A stretch of 64,000 nt of DNA from Halomonas rhizosphaerae (GTDB lineage: Bacteria > Pseudomonadota > Gammaproteobacteria > Pseudomonadales > Halomonadaceae). Positions 62,351 to 64,000 of this stretch are shown here, in pieces (position 1 is the first letter of the stretch; every line of letters begins with the position of its first letter). The DNA lies in NCBI RefSeq assembly GCF_030010555.1, contig NZ_JASCQP010000023.1:1-64000 (forward strand). Reading direction: 5' to 3'. The notes under the pieces were generated by a model, which saw nothing but the letters and a program-made list of their open reading frames with translations, was not told the DNA's origin and made no database searches. The position numbers were made by a program, and so were the translations under genes.

Positions 62351-62366
62351 TGCAAGAAGCGCGCCA
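62351..62366 (-). promoter_or_regulatory. sigma54-type promoter of ntrBC
   Basis: On the minus strand TGGCGCGCTTCTTGCA matches the sigma54 consensus TGGCACG-N4-TTGCA except for one base, with the correct 10 bp between the GG and GC pairs. Transcription would start near 62340, about 75 nt before ntrB. The motif GCTTCTTGCA/ACA is repeated twice more downstream (62337-62346, 62324-62333). Confidence 0.65.
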
Positions 62367-62490
62367 CCCCATGGGGCACGGCATGGCGCCTTATCGGGGC
62401 AGGGTCGCACCCGCATTACGCCCTATTTTAGTGCACAGCGTCGCCGAGCGCCCATCGTCGTGCAGCAGGGCCGGACAGCGAACGGGACGG

Positions 62491-62739
62491 TCAACGCTCC
62501 TCGGGCGGGAAGGCGCGGGGAGGATGACGATGGGGCGGGTATGCCTTGCGTTCGGCATCGGGGTCGCGCGGGATATCGTCGTCGCGCAACCGCTCCAGGT
62601 GCTCGAAGGCGCGGCCCTCGCTCACCCGGTCGGCATGACCGAAGGCATCGCCGCGACCCGCGTCGCGGGGCGGGGGCTCGCGACAGGGCCTGTGGGTGCC
62701 GTCCGGACACAGCGGCCGATGTGGCCGGCGAAGGGGAAG
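62491..62739 (-). other. in-frame coding-like extension after the DUF4124 stop
   Basis: After the TAG (62740-62742) of the DUF4124 gene the same frame stays open for 82 codons, to a TGA at 62491-62493. The conceptual tail includes CPDGTHRPC and, later, FEHLERLRDDDIPRD and RAFPPEER, with mostly G/C third positions. It could be the former C-terminal end of that protein cut by a new stop, or a separate short gene (GTG at 62625 is the best start, with no clear ribosome site), or chance. The rest of 62267-62739 holds the ntrB promoter and no other gene. Confidence 0.3.
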
Positions 62740-63336
62740 CTAATTGCTGCCCGGATTGTTGGGGTTCTGGGGCAGGTTGACGCTGGCCCGCTGCACGTAG
62801 AGGGTCACCGGCGAAGTGCGGTGGCGCACCGCACCGCTGGCATCCAGCAGCTCGGCCTGCAGCACGTGTTCCCCGCGCTCCAGGTTGTTGAGCATGAAGG
62901 TATCGGTGTGCATCGCCGACTGGCTGACCCGGCCGTCCACCAGCAGGCGCACCCGATGGTCCTCACGCAGGTCCGGCTCGATGCCCAGGATCACCTGGAC
63001 GTTGCCGGCGGCTCCGGTCGGCAGCGTCTCCTCCTGACTCGGCGAGCGGATGCCGAAGCTGTCGTAGGGCATGAAGGGTTGCCCCGGGCCGGCAGAGGCC
63101 CCACCTTCACTCTCGCCGCCACCACCATCGATCACGGCCGGCGACTCCGCCTCGCGGACCTCGCCGCGGCCGGGCACCACGGTGAGTGGCTTGAGGTCGA
63201 CCTCCTCGCCGCCACGTTCCGGGTTGTCGGTGAACACCGCGTTGCCCTGGGCGTCGGTGGTGCGATAGATAGTCTGGGCCTGAGCCGCGAGGCTGACCGA
63301 GAGCCCCAGCGCCAGGATCACGAGTGCCTTGTTCAT
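62740..63336 (-). CDS. DUF4124 domain-containing exported protein
   Basis: 198-residue protein with a signal peptide (ALVILALGLSVSLAAQA) and the DUF4124 start QTIYRTTDAQGNAVFTDNP at residues about 21-40. A glycine/glutamate-rich linker follows, then a beta-rich C-terminal half (VQVILGIEPDLREDHRVRLLVDG, HVLQAELLDASGAV) resembling an Ig-like fold. Function unknown; DUF4124 proteins are often found beside glnA/ntrBC in gammaproteobacteria, as here. It ends in an amber stop with an open frame beyond. Confidence 0.82.
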   Translation of the reverse strand: MNKALVILALGLSVSLAAQAQTIYRTTDAQGNAVFTDNPERGGEEVDLKPLTVVPGRGEVREAESPAVIDGGGGESEGGASAGPGQPFMPYDSFGIRSPSQEETLPTGAAGNVQVILGIEPDLREDHRVRLLVDGRVSQSAMHTDTFMLNNLERGEHVLQAELLDASGAVRHRTSPVTLYVQRASVNLPQNPNNPGSN

Positions 63337-63412
63337 GCCTACCCCCTGCGTCGTCGCCGCCGCCCGACGGCAACGGCCATGAGAGACTGCATCATCCCTT
63401 TCTTGGATAGTG

Positions 63413-63449
63413 TATGAAAGAAAGGGGTTCCGCCATGGCGGAACCCCTT
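63413..63449 (-). terminator. glnA terminator
   Basis: A perfect palindrome with 14 bp arms (63422-63435 and 63436-63449) is followed on the minus strand by TCTTTCAT. It lies 68 bp after the glnA stop and separates glnA from the DUF4124 gene. Confidence 0.8.
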
Positions 63450-63517
63450 CTTTCGCTCAACGCGCGTGACGGCGAGCCACGCCGGACCGGCAGGCCCGGG
63501 TGGCCGGCCGCCCGCGA

Positions 63518-64000
63518 TCAGCAGCTGTAGTACATGTCGAACTCGATCGGGTGCGTGGTCATGCGGATGCGCTCCACGTCCTCGCTGAGCAGCTCGATGT
63601 AGGCATCGATCATCTCGTCGGTGAACACGCCGCCCTCGGTGAGGAAGCCGCGATCGGCATCCAGCGCCTCCAGGGCCTGGTCGAGGCTGTGAGCCACGGT
63701 CGGCACGGCCTTGCCCTCTTCCGGCGGCAGGTCGTAGAGGTTCTTGTCCATGGGATCGCCGGGGTGGATCTTGTTCTTGATGCCGTCGATGCCGGCCATC
63801 AGCATCGCCGCGAAGGCCAGGTAGGGATTGGCGGTCGGGTCCGGGAAGCGGGTCTCGACGCGCTTGCCCTTGGGGCTCGCGGTGTAAGGGATGCGCAGGG
63901 AGGCAGAGCGGTTGCGGGCGCTGTAGGCCAGCATCACCGGCGCCTCGAAGCCCGGCACCAGGCGCTTGTAGGAGTTGGTGGAGGCGTTGGTGAAGGCGTT
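63518..64000 (-). CDS. glnA: glutamine synthetase type I, 3' part (5' end outside the window)
   Basis: C-terminal about 160 residues of glutamine synthetase, the ATP-dependent enzyme joining glutamate and ammonia. It includes [25 protein letters not shown] and [21 protein letters not shown], which are GSI-beta active-site stretches. The adenylylated tyrosine lies in [10 protein letters not shown], so control by the GlnE system is expected. The frame is open to the right edge; the start codon is not in the window. NtrC from the nearby ntrBC genes is its expected activator. Confidence 0.97.
   Translation of the reverse strand, partial: NAFTNASTNSYKRLVPGFEAPVMLAYSARNRSASLRIPYTASPKGKRVETRFPDPTANPYLAFAAMLMAGIDGIKNKIHPGDPMDKNLYDLPPEEGKAVPTVAHSLDQALEALDADRGFLTEGGVFTDEMIDAYIELLSEDVERIRMTTHPIEFDMYYSC

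Overview
The window reads as chromosomal DNA of a halophilic gammaproteobacterium of the Halomonas/Chromohalobacter type. The basis is a 16S rRNA gene whose V-region text looks Halomonadaceae-like, very high GC with strong C/G third-position bias, acidic proteins, and a gene set typical of that family (lutABC, tkt/epd/pgk/fba, ntrBC-glnA, TRAP and Tct transporters). Genus-level placement is inferred from reading the sequence, not from a search.

Layout. 1-2230: 3' part of the intergenic spacer, a complete 16S gene on the minus strand, its leader with boxA and two tandem promoters. 2233-12347: lactate utilisation genes (dld, lutC, lutB, lutA, minus) divergent from an LldR-like GntR repressor, with two copies of its probable operator, followed by a DctB/DctD-like two-component pair. 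12323-19165: a YdjM-like membrane protein with a LexA-like operator, gamma carbonic anhydrase, an NSS transporter, prlC-yheV and a Na/Pi transporter. 19473-22738: a TAXI-TRAP transporter. 22810-30152: metF, ahcY and metK of the methyl cycle, with an AEC permease, two small membrane or exported proteins and ligB between them. 30386-39266: central carbon genes (tkt, class I fbaB, epd, pgk, class II fba), interrupted by two hsp20 genes with a sigma32-like promoter and an lrgAB pair. 39332-44549: an exported histidine phosphatase, an XRE regulator divergent from an AGCS symporter plus asparaginase, and two small envelope proteins. 44759-49900: a very acidic exported protein, a CaCA exchanger, a K+ channel/DUF6394 pair with atypical codon use, and a HAD phosphatase. 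50009-54398: yciH, a sirtuin, a NERD membrane protein, RNase T2 and dgt. 54462-59682: tctABC with a CaiB CoA-transferase and an HMG-CoA-lyase-like enzyme. 59815-64000: ntrC, ntrB (with a good sigma54-type promoter), a DUF4124 protein and the 3' part of glnA, the nitrogen regulation locus.

How the genes work together. The lut/dld cluster oxidises L- and D-lactate to pyruvate under LldR control. metF, metK and ahcY serve the S-adenosylmethionine cycle. tkt, epd, pgk and the aldolases link the pentose phosphate pathway, pyridoxal phosphate synthesis and glycolysis/gluconeogenesis. The hmgL-caiB-tctCBA unit looks like an uptake, CoA-activation and cleavage pathway for an unidentified carboxylic acid. 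ntrBC-glnA controls nitrogen assimilation.

No insertion sequences, CRISPR arrays, phage genes or tRNA genes were seen. The most useful leads are the LexA-like site before the YdjM-like gene, the sigma54 promoter of ntrBC, the extreme acidic exported protein, the K+ channel island, the CaiB/HMGL/Tct operon of unknown substrate, and an in-frame coding-like extension past the amber stop of the DUF4124 gene.
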